DNA of 23,694 nucleotides, from positions 1 to 23,694 of the forward strand of contig CAZNVG010000015.1 in assembly GCA_964576475.1 (NCBI GenBank), in the 5' to 3' direction. This DNA comes from CAZNVG01 sp964576475. GTDB taxonomy: Bacteria > Patescibacteriota > Saccharimonadia > Saccharimonadales > CAZNVG01. The notes beneath the pieces were generated by a model. The model ran no database searches, was not told the origin of the DNA, and worked only from the letters and a program-made list of their open reading frames with translations. The translations under genes were made by a program, and so were the position numbers. Positions 22,477-23,694 of the stretch are shown one piece after another; the stretch's first letter is position 1, and each line of letters begins with the position of its first letter.

Positions 22477-22478
22477 AC

Positions 22479-22539
22479 ATCGAATCTAGGAATAGACATG
22501 AGGTCCTACTGATGAGTCGCAATAACGACGAAATTCGAT
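22479..22539 (+). ncRNA. Hammerhead ribozyme, type III topology (HHR2), 3' of the TPM gene
   Basis: Stem III 5' arm ATCGAAT (22479-22485), C17 at 22486, and predicted cleavage between 22486 and 22487. Stem I is TAGGA/TCCTA (22487-22491, 22504-22508) with a 12-nt loop. Core CTGATGA is at 22509-22515. Stem II is GTCG/CGAC (22516-22519, 22526-22529) with loop CAATAA. Core GAAA is at 22530-22533. Stem III 3' arm ATTCGAT (22533-22539) includes the last A of GAAA. All three helices pair perfectly, every conserved core base is present and the cleavage triplet is AUC. It starts 106 nt after the TPM stop. The only gene beyond it is convergent, so it belongs to the TPM transcript. Confidence 0.93.
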
Positions 22540-22540
22540 T

Positions 22541-23371
22541 CTATACTTGGTAGCTACCGAGCAGCTGTATATCCCAGCCGATAGCCTTAATTTTCTCTAT
22601 TGCTTGCATACCTTCAGGAGATTTGGCCGAAACATCAAAATCAATATAAAACGCATACGCTCTTTCACTGCCAGGCAGAGGGTGGGAATCAAGTTTGCTC
22701 AAATTTATCCCGAGTTCCTTAAATACTCGAAGAGCTTCAAACAATGTTCCAGGGCGGTCACCAGCAGGTTCGGTCATGATAATACTGCTACGATTTGCTG
22801 CATCTGTCTCTATTGGTGTGTTGCTCAATACTATAAAGCGTGTGTAGTTTTCTGGGTCGTCATTTATTGGGCTCGCAATGATCGTTCCATCGTATTCTTC
22901 AGCAGCTTCTTTACCGGCAATCGCGAGTAGATGTGGGTTGTTCTCATTTACAACTCGACGCACAGCTTCTGCTGTGTCTGAAGTCTCCGTTCGCTTTGCG
23001 AGTGGTAAGTGCTCATTGAGCCAACCATCGCATTGTTCTAGAGCTGGGATCTGTGATAGAACTTCGGTTGAGTTGGCGTTAAGTTTGCCAAGATCGCCGG
23101 GAGCGCTACCAATAAGGTTCATGACGATATGTAGTCTGACTTCACCACATATCCATAGTTTTTCTTCAGCAAGCAATCTGTACACAGGATTAATGGATCC
23201 ATGCAAGGAGTTTTCAATAGCTACAATGCCTCGCTCAACAACGCCTTCACGTACCGCACCAAAGACATCTCTAAAAGTACGACACTCGAGTAATGTTATC
23301 TCCTCTCCAAGTAGCGTGCGAGCAGCTTGGTGATGAAACGAGCCTTTGATTCCTTGTATTGCGACTTTCAT
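22541..23371 (-). CDS. pheA: Prephenate dehydratase
   Basis: 276 residues from the ATG at 23371. It converts prephenate to phenylpyruvate in phenylalanine synthesis. The dehydratase domain starts KVAIQGIKGSFHHQAA and includes the conserved IVAIENSLHGSI, IAGKEAAEEY and NYTRFIVLS, where the TRF triplet is catalytic. A C-terminal ACT domain (about 190-276) has RPGTLFEALRVFKELGINLSKLDSHP. The regulatory ESRP motif that binds phenylalanine is DSHP here, so feedback control may be changed. A Met seven codons upstream is possible, but homology begins at 23371. The -10 TATACT lies 11 nt upstream in TTGCTATACTT. It is the only aromatic amino acid gene visible, unusual for a reduced genome. The stop is 1 nt from the ribozyme on the other strand. 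Confidence 0.92.
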   Translation of the reverse strand: MKVAIQGIKGSFHHQAARTLLGEEITLLECRTFRDVFGAVREGVVERGIVAIENSLHGSINPVYRLLAEEKLWICGEVRLHIVMNLIGSAPGDLGKLNANSTEVLSQIPALEQCDGWLNEHLPLAKRTETSDTAEAVRRVVNENNPHLLAIAGKEAAEEYDGTIIASPINDDPENYTRFIVLSNTPIETDAANRSSIIMTEPAGDRPGTLFEALRVFKELGINLSKLDSHPLPGSERAYAFYIDFDVSAKSPEGMQAIEKIKAIGWDIQLLGSYQV

Positions 23372-23454
23372 AACAGGTACCAAGTATAGCAATAGTCTCG
23401 CTGAGACGTAAACGATATGCTACGCTTTATTCATAACGAGTTAGGAGCAGCCTA

Positions 23455-23694
23455 GTGGGGAGAAGAAACAGTAACGTACGTGCTAGAGGAAACTTACGCT
23501 CCGAAAGCAAACCTGTTCATCCCGCTCTTGGCGCTCTTCACCCCGTCATATATTCTGAAGAACTCGACTTTTTCTATTCCGACGTTGACACGGCTCTAAC
23601 TAATGTCGTCGAGCCGCTCATAAAGGCTAATGATCACGGCAGAGTTCATTCACGGCCCGGCTTTAAACTATTCGATGATGTTAGCAAAGCGGGT
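23455..23694 (+). CDS. N-terminal part of an unrecognised protein, cut by the window end
   Basis: The GTG at 23455 has AGGAG (23444-23448) 6-7 nt upstream, a proper Shine-Dalgarno. The frame stays open for 80 codons to the window edge. The product begins with a basic, polar segment (GRRNSNVRARGNLRSES) and continues with acidic and aromatic stretches (SEELDFFYSDVDTAL). No signal peptide, membrane span or family motif is visible. Confidence 0.6.
   Translation, partial: MGRRNSNVRARGNLRSESKPVHPALGALHPVIYSEELDFFYSDVDTALTNVVEPLIKANDHGRVHSRPGFKLFDDVSKAG

Noticed and set aside
1..23694. CRISPR arrays, tRNA or rRNA genes, insertion sequences
   Set aside because: No regularly spaced repeats, no cloverleaf or rRNA-like sequence, and no transposase or integrase frame were seen.

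Overview
The window looks like a chromosomal segment of a Patescibacteria/CPR bacterium, most likely Saccharibacteria. The genes are short and densely packed. Many start directly behind a -10 box with no ribosome binding site. The content (trmD, obgE, exonuclease I, a LysM-CHAP hydrolase, many unrecognised small membrane proteins) fits that group. This taxonomic call is inference from gene content and style; no rRNA or tRNA is present to confirm it.

Layout: 1-174 is the tail of an unknown gene. 272-2874 holds two exported or anchored glycoside hydrolases (GH5 and GH114) that share the same N-terminal membrane-anchor module. 2878-3648 (-) is an unknown gene. 3934-5937 (-) is a GC-rich SPFH/flotillin-like gene. 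6114-9661 holds a trehalase-family protein, a DUF3841 protein, an RSH/MESH1-like HD protein with a 52-residue zinc-ribbon-like partner, and a CDP-alcohol phosphatidyltransferase. 9746-12919 holds trmD, a LysM/CHAP wall hydrolase and obgE, followed by an intrinsic terminator. 13120-14001 is a second GC-rich gene of unknown function. 14175-15548 is a class II photolyase interrupted by an in-frame TAG. 15604-19981 holds a small unknown gene, two tandem paralogous single-span membrane proteins and sbcB-type exonuclease I. 20081-22372 is a third GC-rich gene, a TPM-domain/coiled-coil membrane protein. 22541-23371 (-) is prephenate dehydratase, and a partial unknown gene starts at 23455.

The main discovery is that each of the three GC-rich genes (SPFH, unknown 293-residue protein, TPM protein) is followed, on its own strand and about 100-210 nt after its stop, by a complete type III hammerhead ribozyme fold (minus strand 3727-3673; plus strand 14099-14158 and 22479-22539). 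Each has the CUGANGA and GAA(A) core, closed stems I and II, and an open stem III. The three genes also differ from their neighbours in base composition and codon third positions. They carry Shine-Dalgarno sites and structured leaders, and have hairpins or inverted repeats between stop codon and ribozyme. I found no other hammerhead core in the window. This suggests a class of foreign, ribozyme-capped, single-gene cassettes whose mRNAs have self-cleaved 3' ends. Whether the RNAs circularise, move, or are only processed cannot be told from sequence alone.
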